Below, piece by piece: positions 18,555 to 26,783 of a stretch of 64,000 nucleotides of DNA (positions within the stretch are counted from its first letter, which is position 1; every line of letters begins with the position of its first letter). The notes under the pieces are model-generated. The model ran no database searches. It saw only the letters and a list, made by a program, of their open reading frames with translations, and had not been told where the DNA came from. A program made the position numbers and the translations under genes. Origin of the DNA: Pseudomonadota bacterium (GTDB lineage: Bacteria; Pseudomonadota; Gammaproteobacteria; Xanthomonadales; Rhodanobacteraceae); contig JAEWGO010000012.1 of assembly GCA_023388255.1 (NCBI GenBank), positions 62,001-126,000 of the forward strand, in the 5' to 3' direction.

Positions 18555-20333
18555 ATGATCGCCTTCCGAAACTTCGCCTTGCGCCGTGGCGAACGCCTGC
18601 TGCTGTCCGACGTCGATATCACCCTGCACGCGGGGTCGCGCGTCGGCGTGGTCGGTCGCAACGGTTGCGGCAAGTCCAGCCTGTTTGCCGCAGTCATGCG
18701 TGAGGTCGAGCCGGACAAGGGCGATCTCGACCTGCCGAGCCGCCTGCGCCTGGCCAGCGTCGCGCAGGAAACGCCGTCGCTGCCGGATGCAGCGATCGAT
18801 TTCGTCGTCTCCGGCGATACCGAGGTGCATGCGATTCTCGAGGCCGAGAAAGCCGCGACCGCCGTCGAGGACTGGGACGCCGTTGCGGCCGCTCACCAGA
18901 AGCTCGCCGAGATCAATGGCTACGACGCGACCGCGCGCGCCGGCCGCCTGCTGCACGGCCTCGGCTTCAAGGCCGACACGCACCAGATGGCGGTTTCGGA
19001 GTTTTCCGGCGGTTGGCGCGTGCGTTTGAATCTTGCGCGCGCGCTGATGCAGCCGTCGGACCTGTTGCTGCTCGACGAACCGACCAACCATCTCGACCTC
19101 GATGCGGTGCTCTGGCTCGAACAGTGGCTGCTGAAATATCCGGGCATGCTGCTGATGATTTCGCACGACCGCGAGTTTCTCGACGGCCTGTGCACGCACA
19201 CGCTGCACCTCAACGAAGGCCGCGCCAAGCTCTACAGCGGCGACTACACCGGCTTCGAGCGCCAACGTTCGGAGCATCTGCGCCAGCAACAGATCGCGTT
19301 CGAGAAGGAACAGGCCGAGCGCGCGCACCTGCAATCGTTCATCGACCGCTTCAAGGCTAGCGCGGCGAAGGCCAAGCAGGCTCAGTCGCGCGTCAAGCGC
19401 CTGGCCAAGCTGGCCGGCACCGAGGCGGTGCGTGCCGAGCGGCAGATCCGCATCAACTTCGCCGAGCCGGCGAAGGTGCCGCATTCGCTGCTGCGCCTGA
19501 ATCATGTTGATGCCGGTTACATGCTCAAAGCCGGCATGCACGCCGGGCCGTCGGATCACGAGGTGCCGGAAGAGGGCGATCACGTCACGATCCTGCGCAA
19601 CGTGAAGTTCGGCCTCGAAGCCGGCGACCGCATCGGCCTGCTCGGCCCCAATGGCGCCGGCAAGTCGACGCTGGTGAAAACCCTGGTCGGCGAATTGCCG
19701 CTGCTGGCCGGCGAGCGCACCGCGCATCCGGACATGGTGCTCGGCTACTTCGCGCAGCACACGGTCGAATCGCTGCACGAGGGACAGACGCCGATCGACC
19801 ATCTGCGTGACATCGCACCCGGCGTGTCGGTGCAGGATTTCCGCGACTACCTCGGCCGCTGGCAATTCCCCGGCGACCGCGCGTTCGAAGTCATCGACGG
19901 TTTCTCCGGCGGTGAACGTGCGCGCCTCGCGCTGGCATTGATCGCCTGGCGCAAGCCGAACGTGTTGCTGCTCGACGAACCGACCAACCATCTCGACCTG
20001 GAAATGCGCGAAGCATTGGCCGAAGCGCTGAGCATTTTCGAAGGCGCGATCGTGCTGGTTTCGCACGATCGCCACCTGACCGGCCTCGTCTGCGAGACGT
20101 TCTGGCGCGTCGCCGACGGCAAGGTCGAGGAGTTCAAGGGCGATCTCGACGAATATGCCGCATGGCTGCGCGCGCGCGGCTCCAACGGCGGTGGCGAGTC
20201 GGAATCGAAGACGAAGGCGAAGGAAAAAGTCGCTGCCAGCGAAAAGCCTGCATCGAACAGCGCCAAGACGCCGGACTACAGCCCTCGCAAGGGTGGACCA
20301 TCCGAAAAGAAGCACGGCAGCAAGGGTCGCTGA
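18555..20333 (+). CDS. yheS: ABC-F ATPase, YheS-like, with a short basic tail
   Basis: 592-residue soluble protein with two ATP-binding cassettes and no membrane domain. Walker A motifs are GRNGCGKSS and GPNGAGKST, signatures FSGGW and FSGGE, and each cassette has the LLLDEPTNHLDL Walker B. The ABC-F linker (GFERQRSEHLRQQQ to AKQAQSRVKRL) lies between them. ABC-F proteins act on the ribosome. It closely resembles E. coli YheS (637 residues) but differs in two ways: an insertion of about 20 residues (KAGMHAGPSDHEVPEEGD) at the start of the second cassette, and replacement of the C-terminal coiled coil by a lysine/serine-rich tail. Confidence 0.9.
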   Translation: MIAFRNFALRRGERLLLSDVDITLHAGSRVGVVGRNGCGKSSLFAAVMREVEPDKGDLDLPSRLRLASVAQETPSLPDAAIDFVVSGDTEVHAILEAEKAATAVEDWDAVAAAHQKLAEINGYDATARAGRLLHGLGFKADTHQMAVSEFSGGWRVRLNLARALMQPSDLLLLDEPTNHLDLDAVLWLEQWLLKYPGMLLMISHDREFLDGLCTHTLHLNEGRAKLYSGDYTGFERQRSEHLRQQQIAFEKEQAERAHLQSFIDRFKASAAKAKQAQSRVKRLAKLAGTEAVRAERQIRINFAEPAKVPHSLLRLNHVDAGYMLKAGMHAGPSDHEVPEEGDHVTILRNVKFGLEAGDRIGLLGPNGAGKSTLVKTLVGELPLLAGERTAHPDMVLGYFAQHTVESLHEGQTPIDHLRDIAPGVSVQDFRDYLGRWQFPGDRAFEVIDGFSGGERARLALALIAWRKPNVLLLDEPTNHLDLEMREALAEALSIFEGAIVLVSHDRHLTGLVCETFWRVADGKVEEFKGDLDEYAAWLRARGSNGGGESESKTKAKEKVAASEKPASNSAKTPDYSPRKGGPSEKKHGSKGR

Positions 20334-20425
20334 ATCGAGTGGTTCGACCCCGCAACGCGGTTTTTCCCGTTGCAGGTCCGCGTGGTAGAACGATGCCGCC
20401 GGCATCGCCACGAACGGAGTCCGCC

Positions 20426-20938
20426 ATGGCCTGTTTTCCGAAGATCGATCAAACCTGTCCGCTCGGCATCGACGAGCAGAACCGCATCGATGGATACTGC
20501 GGTCGCTGCGCAAAGGCCGTGCATGCGCTCGATACGCTCGGCGATACCGAGCGCCGAGCGCTGTTGAGCAAGGCGGATGGGCCGATCTGCGTGTCGTATC
20601 GCCGGCCGGCCGCGCGCGGCCTCGGCGTTGGACTGGGTGCCGCGCTGGCGATGTCGGTGTCCGCATCCGCGCTGGCCATCGACGTGTTGTCGAGCGCGTC
20701 GGCAACGGAGCCGGCGCAAAGCTCCATCGATAAGGCGCGACCTGCGCTGCTCGGCGAGAAGGGCGATGGGCCAAAGTGCGACGAAGCCGCGAAAGCCGCC
20801 GCCGCGGGCGAACCGCTTCCGCTCGAGATGATCGTCATGGTGGGCGGCGTAAGCAATCCTGCCTATGCGGAATGGGTCGACGATTCCGATCTTCCGGACC
20901 TGCCGATGATCAACGCACCGGCATCGTCGGATCCGTGA
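20426..20938 (+). CDS. Small single-pass membrane protein with N-terminal cysteine motif
   Basis: 170 residues. Cysteines at 3, 11, 25, 28 and 55 (CPLGID, YCGRCAKAVHALD, ICVSYR) resemble a zinc-ribbon-like N terminus seen in other proteobacterial and Bacteroidetes membrane proteins of the form CxxCxxxVxDL...CVxYR. A hydrophobic segment follows at about 64-87 and then a C-terminal region rich in Ala, Pro and acidic residues. The N terminus would face the cytoplasm. ATG 20426 has GGAG 6 bases upstream. Its 3' end overlaps the 3' end of the convergent transglutaminase gene by 29 bases. Function is not known. Confidence 0.65.
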   Translation: MACFPKIDQTCPLGIDEQNRIDGYCGRCAKAVHALDTLGDTERRALLSKADGPICVSYRRPAARGLGVGLGAALAMSVSASALAIDVLSSASATEPAQSSIDKARPALLGEKGDGPKCDEAAKAAAAGEPLPLEMIVMVGGVSNPAYAEWVDDSDLPDLPMINAPASSDP

Positions 20939-21779
20939 TCCCATTGCTGCCGGTGCCTGTTTGCGCCGGCAGCAGTCCCGTCGCTTCGACGATGCGCAGC
21001 TTGCCGATCAGCGCCATCACGCCGCGCGTTTCTTCCGGACGGCCATCGCCGACCGCGAGCGCGATGTGCCCCGCATCGAAGCGGCCGAGCGCCGCGTCGT
21101 AGCTGCGCCAGCGCTCGCCGGTCCAGGCCTGCACCCACATGTGCGGACCGAACGCATGCGCTCGTCCGAGAAAGCGGTTGTCGTAGACGAGACCTGCTAC
21201 GACGCGCGCCGGAATGCCGCGTGCGCGCGCTGCGGCGGCGAGCAGCAGCGCGAATTCGGTGCAGTCGCCCTCGCGTGAGGCTAGGGCTTCGGTCGCCGTC
21301 GCGTAGCGGCGAAAGTCGATCGCGCCGTTCATGTGCTTCTGTACGGCCAGCACGAGCGCGCTCATGCGCGATTCGACCGATCGCCCGGTGGTCGTGCGCG
21401 CAAAGGCGCGGATCGCGTGGTCGTCGCTGTCGACCCAGGCGTTCGGCGCCAGATAGTGTTTCAGTTGCTCAGCGGAGGGTGCGGCTTCGCGGCCGCAGTC
21501 ACCGCAAATGGTCAGCGTCGTGCGCTCATCATGCGGATCGACGTGCTGTTCGCCGGTTTCCGGCCAGTGCCAGAGCGCGCCCGTGTGCTCGAACGTGTAG
21601 CGGATGGTTCCGGCGCGCACGCGCTCGGACATCTTGTATGGCGAAGCGACCAGCAGATTGCGGATCGTGCGTTCCGCATCGGCGTTCGAGACGAACGGCG
21701 TGTCGTCGGCCCGCGCGGCAATCCCTGCTGCGAACAGGGCGAGGCAGAGGAGTCGGAACAGCGATGCCGGCGCGATCAT
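20910..21779 (-). CDS. Exported transglutaminase-like cysteine protein
   Basis: 289 residues with a signal peptide (about 1-24). The transglutaminase/papain-like core is evident: C173 in REGDCTEFALLLAAAAR, H213 in GPHMWVQAW and D228 in RSYDAALG form the expected triad. An upstream CGDCG pair (C92, C95) may form a disulfide or a metal site. Periplasmic proteins of this type may cleave or cross-link peptides or act in peptidoglycan processing; no specific role can be assigned. The start at 21779 is set by the signal peptide, since the open frame reaches back to 22166 across the yajD promoter. It ends inside the convergent neighbour. Confidence 0.82.
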   Translation of the reverse strand: MIAPASLFRLLCLALFAAGIAARADDTPFVSNADAERTIRNLLVASPYKMSERVRAGTIRYTFEHTGALWHWPETGEQHVDPHDERTTLTICGDCGREAAPSAEQLKHYLAPNAWVDSDDHAIRAFARTTTGRSVESRMSALVLAVQKHMNGAIDFRRYATATEALASREGDCTEFALLLAAAARARGIPARVVAGLVYDNRFLGRAHAFGPHMWVQAWTGERWRSYDAALGRFDAGHIALAVGDGRPEETRGVMALIGKLRIVEATGLLPAQTGTGSNGITDPTMPVR

Positions 21780-21887
21780 TGTCAGGGCAGGGTCCGGTTG
21801 GAGCAGCCTGCCACCAAACGCGCCAGCGCAGCAGCCGGGGTCGCCACGCGCGCGCGCCTTTGCGCTATCGTCGCACGCCCCGCAACC

Positions 21888-22283
21888 ATGAGCCGCACGA
21901 TGGCGACCAACAAACCCGGCATCGACCACGCCAAGCTCGACCGCATCGTCGCCGAGGCGCGTCGTGCGGCCGAACAGCGCGAACTCGGTTATCGCGAGCG
22001 TGCGTTGAAGATGTATCCGTGGGTCTGCGGTCGCTGCGCGCGCGAGTTCACGCGCGCGAACCTGCAAGAACTGACGGTCCATCACCGCAATCACGATCAC
22101 GATTTCAACCCGCCCGACGGCAGCAACTGGGAACTGCTCTGCGTGTACTGCCACGACAACGAGCATTCACGGCACATCGACCATGTGCGCGGCGCCGGCT
22201 ACGACGAGGTCGCTGCGAAACCGGCGACCGGCAATCCGTTCGCCGATCTGAAGTCGTTGCTCAATCGCGGGTCGGCAAAGTAG
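21888..22283 (+). CDS. yajD: HNH nuclease family protein YajD
   Basis: 131 residues. The HNH fold is shown by a CxxC pair (WVCGRCAREF), ELTVHHRNHDHDFNPPDGSNWELLC, then CVYCHDNEHS, and the protein ends with the NPFADLK stretch typical of YajD. The arrangement matches E. coli YajD almost residue for residue through the core. YajD has no proven substrate; it may nick DNA or simply bind zinc. Start choice is uncertain: ATG 21888 and ATG 21900 are in frame 12 bases apart and neither has a clear ribosome site. It is followed 17 bases later by rsmC. Confidence 0.87.
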   Translation: MSRTMATNKPGIDHAKLDRIVAEARRAAEQRELGYRERALKMYPWVCGRCAREFTRANLQELTVHHRNHDHDFNPPDGSNWELLCVYCHDNEHSRHIDHVRGAGYDEVAAKPATGNPFADLKSLLNRGSAK

Positions 22284-22300
22284 TTGCGGTACAGCTCGAG

Positions 22301-23350
22301 ATGGACGACGACGCGGCGCTCGAAACCCTGTTCCTGCCGTTGGCGACGGGCGTACTGCGCCTGCCCCGCGAGGGCGATGCGCTGTTCATGCGCGCGCGCG
22401 CCGGTGCGTGGCTGCAGGCCTGGCCGCGCGAACGGATCGCTTGCGATCAGACCTTCAAGCCGTTTGCCGATGCATTAGTCCACGCGGGTGCGCAGCTGCA
22501 AGCGCCTGCGGATGCGCAACGCTTTCCGTTCGTGCTCGTGTTGCCACCGCGCCAGCGCGAGGAAGCGCGTGCCGTGCTCGCGCGTGCCGTCCGCTTCGCC
22601 GGAAGGGGCGGCTGCGTACTCGCCAGCCAGTCGAACAACGAGGGCGCGCGGTCCGGCGCAGCCGATCTCGAACGCCTCGCCGGATCGATCAATTCGCTAT
22701 CGAAACATCATTGTCGCGTGTACTGGACCGCGCCGCTCGGCGACGGGGTCGATTGGAGTCTGGTCGATGAATGGAGTGCTCTCGACGCGCCGCGTCCGAT
22801 CGCCGAAGGGCGCTTCGTCAGCCGCCCAGGCCTGTTCGCCTGGGATCGCATCGATGCGGCTTCCGCGCTGCTCGTCGCGCATCTGCCCGACACACTGCGC
22901 GGTCGTGTCGCCGATCTCGGCGCGGGTTACGGCTATCTCGCGACCGAAGTCTTACGGCGCTGCGCGCACGTCGATGCCTTGGATTTGTACGAAGCCGAGC
23001 AACGCGCGCTGGAACCTGCGCGGATCAATCTGGCGAACGCGGTTCGCGACGTCGCGCGCGCGGTCGCGGTCGACATTCTCTGGCACGACGTCGGTACCGG
23101 CCTGCCGCGCACCTACGATGCGATCGTCAGCAATCCACCGTTCCATCAAGGTCGCGCGGATCAGCCGGAACTCGGCCGCGCGTTCATCGCTGCCGCTGCC
23201 GATGCACTGGCGCCGGAAGGCCAATTCTGGCTGGTCGCGAATCGGCATCTGCCGTATGAGGCGCTGCTCGCGGCGCGCTTCGCACACGTGCGTCCGGTCG
23301 TCGTGCAGGAGGGTTTCAAGGTGATCGAGGCAAGAGGAGCGCGCCGATGA
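22301..23350 (+). CDS. rsmC: 16S rRNA (guanine-N2) methyltransferase RsmC-like
   Basis: 349 residues, close to E. coli RsmC (343). The N-terminal half is a degenerate methyltransferase-like domain; the C-terminal half has an intact class I SAM-binding motif (VADLGAGYGYLA) and the NPPFHQG catalytic motif of N2-guanine methyltransferases. The expected reaction is methylation of G1207 of 16S rRNA, though RlmG, acting on 23S rRNA, is a close relative. The stop codon overlaps the rsuA start (ATGA), so the two 16S-modifying enzymes are translationally coupled. Confidence 0.82.
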   Translation: MDDDAALETLFLPLATGVLRLPREGDALFMRARAGAWLQAWPRERIACDQTFKPFADALVHAGAQLQAPADAQRFPFVLVLPPRQREEARAVLARAVRFAGRGGCVLASQSNNEGARSGAADLERLAGSINSLSKHHCRVYWTAPLGDGVDWSLVDEWSALDAPRPIAEGRFVSRPGLFAWDRIDAASALLVAHLPDTLRGRVADLGAGYGYLATEVLRRCAHVDALDLYEAEQRALEPARINLANAVRDVARAVAVDILWHDVGTGLPRTYDAIVSNPPFHQGRADQPELGRAFIAAAADALAPEGQFWLVANRHLPYEALLAARFAHVRPVVVQEGFKVIEARGARR

Positions 23351-24057
23351 AGTTGGTCAAGTTGATTGCGAATCTCGGCTACGGCAGTCGCAGGGAGGTC
23401 GCGCGGCTGTTCCGCGAGGGGCGCATCACCGATGCCGATGGCGAGGTGCTGTATGCCGACGACAAGGTCGCGCACGAGGCGATCCGCGTCGACGGCGAAC
23501 CGCTGGATCCGCCGGCCGGCCTCACGTTGATGATGCACAAGCCGACCGGCTATACCTGCTCGACCAAAGATGCCGGCCGCATCGTCCACGACCTGTTGCC
23601 GTTGCGTTGGCGTTCGCGCGATCCTGCGCTGTCGACGGTCGGGCGGCTCGATCGCGACACCTCGGGCTTGTTGCTGTTCACCGACGATGGCGCGCTGCTG
23701 CACCGGATCATCTCGCCGCGCGCGAATGTGCTGAAGGTCTACGAGGCGACGCTCGCGCAGGACCTGCGCGGCGACGAAGGCGCGATCTTCGCCAGCGGCA
23801 ACTTGATGCTCGAGTCGGAAACGACGCCGCTCGCACCGGCGACGCTCGACGTGCTCGGCCCGCGCCATGCACGCCTGTCGATCGGCGAAGGTCGCTACCA
23901 CCAGGTGCGCCGCATGTTCGCGGCGGTCGGCAACCACGTCGAGGCGCTGCATCGCAGCGCCGTGGGTGGACTGACGCTTGGCAATTTGCCCGTTGGCGAA
24001 TGGCGTGCGTTGGAGGCGGACGAAATCGCGCGGATCACGAAGCTCCATTCGCCCTGA
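23347..24057 (+). CDS. rsuA: 16S rRNA pseudouridine(516) synthase RsuA-like
   Basis: 236 residues. It has an S4 domain (KLIANLGYGSRREVARLF), a catalytic domain with D102 in GRLDRDTSG, and the C-terminal YHQVRRMFAAVGNHV loop. The MHKPTGYTCSTKDAG strand and short length fit RsuA, which makes pseudouridine 516 in 16S rRNA. It overlaps rsmC by four bases. This assignment rests on sequence resemblance and on pairing with another 16S-modifying enzyme. Confidence 0.85.
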   Translation: MKLVKLIANLGYGSRREVARLFREGRITDADGEVLYADDKVAHEAIRVDGEPLDPPAGLTLMMHKPTGYTCSTKDAGRIVHDLLPLRWRSRDPALSTVGRLDRDTSGLLLFTDDGALLHRIISPRANVLKVYEATLAQDLRGDEGAIFASGNLMLESETTPLAPATLDVLGPRHARLSIGEGRYHQVRRMFAAVGNHVEALHRSAVGGLTLGNLPVGEWRALEADEIARITKLHSP

Positions 24058-24206
24058 GGCATCGGAGCGCAACCATGGCGACCATGCAGGTTCGGACGGC
24101 GGCCTTCGATAGCTGGCAACATCGCGAACGGCGCGCTTGAATACCTCGGTGCGAACGGATGCTGGTATCCATTTCGAGACTTTCGCGGCGTTTCGGAAAA
24201 GGATGC

Positions 24207-24689
24207 CTAGTCGCGGAAATTGTCGAATTGCAGCGGCACCTCGAACTCGCTCTTGCGCAGCAGCGCAATCGCGTCCTGCAGGTCGTCGCGCTTCTTGCCG
24301 GTCACGCGCAGTTTTTCGCCGTTGATCTGCGCCTCGACCTTGAGCTTGGCCGTCTTGATCGCGCCGACGATCTTCTTTGCCAGCGGTTGCTCGATACCCT
24401 GCTTGACGGTGATCTTCTGCTTGGCCGTCGCGAGGTTGATCTCCGGTTCGGCGACATCGAGGCAGCGCACGTCGATGCTGCGCGCAGTCACTCGCGCGCG
24501 CAGGATGTCCTGCATCTGCTTGAGCTGGAAATCGCTCGGCGCGGCGGCGGTGATGACGAAGCCATCAAGTTCGAACGACGCCTCGCTACCCTTGAAATCG
24601 AAGCGGTTCGACAGCTCGCGATTGGCCTGGTCGACCGCATTGGCGAGTTCGTGCTTGTCGACTTCGGAGACGATATCGAAGGATGGCAT
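24207..24689 (-). CDS. yajQ: YajQ family nucleotide-binding protein
   Basis: 160 residues, the standard length. The N terminus MPSFDIVSEVDKHEL, RFDFKGSEA and the closing LLRKSEFEVPLQFDNFRD are family signatures. YajQ is reported as a cyclic-di-GMP effector in Xanthomonas campestris, where it works with a LysR-type regulator; this is relevant because RpfG and a PilZ protein are encoded in the same window. It is a single gene with no clear partner: rsuA converges on it and the glycosidase gene diverges from it. Confidence 0.93.
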   Translation of the reverse strand: MPSFDIVSEVDKHELANAVDQANRELSNRFDFKGSEASFELDGFVITAAAPSDFQLKQMQDILRARVTARSIDVRCLDVAEPEINLATAKQKITVKQGIEQPLAKKIVGAIKTAKLKVEAQINGEKLRVTGKKRDDLQDAIALLRKSEFEVPLQFDNFRD

Positions 24690-24895
24690 GGCGATGCTCC
24701 GGTTGCGGGATACGCGGCGATTCTAGCGAATCGCCCAGTGCATGCGCGGCAATTGCGCGTGCGGTCCATGGCACATGATCGCGACGGGCGCGGGCGGGCC
24801 GTCGGACATGCGCGGTCGGGCGTCCACCGCATTGTCGTGACGGGCGATGCCATTTCGTTCACCGAATGCCGCCGCATTTGGGCGACAATCGGCCG

Positions 24896-25666
24896 ATGAC
24901 ATTCGCATCGATCCGACTGCTCGCCCCCGTCGCCGCCGTCGCGCTTGGCGCCGTACCTGCGTCGGCCGTGGAGAGCCGCGATGTGCGTTTCGACGAGGCA
25001 GGTTATCGCATCGTCAGCCTCGATCTCGCGCACGATCGGCTCGAACTGCATTGGAAGGGTGACGATGGCCAGGCGCTGGCGGGCATCGAGGGCCTGCGCC
25101 GCTGGGGCGACGAACACGGGCGCACCCTGCAGTTCGCGGCGAACGCAGGCATCTACGACCGCGCATTCCGCCCGCTGGGCCTGCACATCGAGGATGGCAC
25201 GACCTTGCGCCCGCTCAATACCGTGCGTGGCAATGGCGCCGCCGGCAACTTCTCGATCCAGCCGAATGGCGTGTTCTACGTCGACAAGCAAGACCACGCA
25301 GGCGTGCTGGCGACCGCGGCCTGGCGCACGCGTGCCATCGACGCGCGGCTGGCCAGCCAATCCGGGCCGATGCTGCTGATCGACGGCCAGGTCAACCCGG
25401 CTTTCGACGAGCAATCGGACAGCCTGAAATGGCGCAGCGGTGTCTGCGCGAAGACGCCGCAGCAGGTGGTTTTCGCCGTCAGCGACGCGCCGGTGACGTT
25501 CCACGAATTCGCGCGATTGTTCCGCGATGAACTGGGTTGCCGCGACGCCTTGTATCTCGACGGCACCTTGTCGCGCTTCTACACGCAAGCGGATGGTTAC
25601 CGTGGCGCGCCGGCCGTCATGCAGAAGCCGTACGTCGGCATGTTCGCCGTGTTCGCGGCGGACTGA
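24896..25666 (+). CDS. Exported phosphodiester glycosidase family protein (YigE-like)
   Basis: 256 residues with a signal peptide (about 1-23). The body matches the phosphodiester glycosidase (NAGPA) domain: FAANAGIYDRAFRPLGLHI, NFSIQPNGVFYVD, SGPMLLIDGQVNPAF and the LYLDGTLSRFY segment. Mammalian NAGPA removes GlcNAc from phosphodiesters; the bacterial periplasmic members have no confirmed substrate. ATG 24896 is used because the signal peptide begins there. There is no strong ribosome site. It is divergent from yajQ and convergent with the oxygenase gene. Confidence 0.85.
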   Translation: MTFASIRLLAPVAAVALGAVPASAVESRDVRFDEAGYRIVSLDLAHDRLELHWKGDDGQALAGIEGLRRWGDEHGRTLQFAANAGIYDRAFRPLGLHIEDGTTLRPLNTVRGNGAAGNFSIQPNGVFYVDKQDHAGVLATAAWRTRAIDARLASQSGPMLLIDGQVNPAFDEQSDSLKWRSGVCAKTPQQVVFAVSDAPVTFHEFARLFRDELGCRDALYLDGTLSRFYTQADGYRGAPAVMQKPYVGMFAVFAAD

Positions 25667-25827
25667 ATCGAGCGCCTCGCCGCGAAAACAAGTTGGCATT
25701 CGAGCGTGGCGGCATCACGCCTGGCGGCCCGGGCCGCTTGCAGTAGCGCCGCTACGCCGCGCTCCCCGTGATGCGTCAGCCGTGCGCAACCACGCTCCCG
25801 GTGCTCGCGAACGTCCGGGGCGAGGCA

Positions 25828-26577
25828 CTAATCGCGATGCGCGGCGTTGCGGTCGCGGCCGGCGCCGAGTTTGCGGTCGATCGCGCCGAACAGCTTCTTG
25901 AACAGGCGCGAGAACTTGCCGCGCTTGGTCTTGCGCAGCTTTTCCTCTTCGGAGGTCAACCACGCGACCTGGATCACGCGTCGCTCGCCCTCGTGCGGCA
26001 AATGTCCATGGAACGAGTTGTCGGAGCGGCGGAACGCGACGAGATTGCCATACAGCGGGCGCACTTCCGGCACGACGAGGTCGTCGATGTCGTCGATCCT
26101 GTTCAGGAAGCGCAGGCAGCCTTCGCTGATGTCCGGCCAACTCTCGTTGAGATAGAGCAGGGCGGTGACGACCTTGGACTTGCTGTCGGTATGGATCGTG
26201 CCATGGCGCTTGTTCAGCGCGCGGCAAATTGTCACGAGATGCGGATAGTCGCCGAGACCCGGCACCCCGAGGCGCGCGCCAATCGCGTCGGCGACTTCGC
26301 GTGAGGTCAATTCCGCGATCAGACGGTTGATGCTTGCACCGCAATCGGCTTCCTCGTGCGGAAAGAAGCCGGCGTTGGCGTACTGCGGGAAGTCCCGCGC
26401 GAGATCGGCGGACGCAGCGGTGGGCAATTGCGAGCATGCGATGAGGAATGCGAACGGTGCTGCGCGCACGGATGTATCGGCGCGATCGAGGCTGCGTGGA
26501 TCGAGCAGGCGCGAGCCGTCGTCGATCGAAGCGGAAACGGATGGAGCCGGAAAATATGCCTGCGATGCAGCGTTCAT
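25828..26577 (-). CDS. 2-oxoglutarate/Fe(II) oxygenase with basic C-terminal tail
   Basis: 249 residues. The iron-binding facial triad is visible as H129-x-D131 (GTIHTDSKSK) and a distal histidine at 190 or 192 (SFHGHLPHEG), with R199/R200 positioned to bind 2-oxoglutarate. The fold is of the prolyl-4-hydroxylase type. After about residue 210 it continues in a strongly basic stretch (EEKLRKTKRGKFSRLFKKLF) that could be an amphipathic membrane- or nucleic-acid-binding helix. The start at 26577 is inferred from the domain. It is divergent from carA. The substrate is unknown. Confidence 0.8.
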   Translation of the reverse strand: MNAASQAYFPAPSVSASIDDGSRLLDPRSLDRADTSVRAAPFAFLIACSQLPTAASADLARDFPQYANAGFFPHEEADCGASINRLIAELTSREVADAIGARLGVPGLGDYPHLVTICRALNKRHGTIHTDSKSKVVTALLYLNESWPDISEGCLRFLNRIDDIDDLVVPEVRPLYGNLVAFRRSDNSFHGHLPHEGERRVIQVAWLTSEEEKLRKTKRGKFSRLFKKLFGAIDRKLGAGRDRNAAHRD

Positions 26578-26632
26578 CGATCGTGCGCGTTGTGGGAGCG
26601 GTGGTCGCCGAAGCAAATTGTAGACCTTGCGA

Positions 26633-26661
26633 TGGACAGCGCGCAGGGTCGGCCCTAAAAT
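26633..26661 (+). promoter_or_regulatory. Predicted sigma70 promoter of the carA operon
   Basis: TGGACA (26633-26638) and TAAAAT (26656-26661) are separated by exactly 17 bases, followed by the GC-rich discriminator CCCGC. The leader to the carA ATG would be about 117 bases and contains a TTTTTT run, leaving room for attenuation or regulator control, which is not demonstrated. Confidence 0.6.
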
Positions 26662-26783
26662 CCCGCTTCGCCTTGATTCCTTTTTTCCGCCCCACGGACT
26701 GGCTGTCGCCAGCCCGCGGGTGCTGCCGCACGCGGTGTCGACGCGACCCCGAATGTGCCATCCACGACTACCCAGGCGAACGC

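Noticed and set aside
18519..20774. A 751-codon open frame antisense to the ABC-F gene
   Set aside because: Shadow frame with no recognisable domain.
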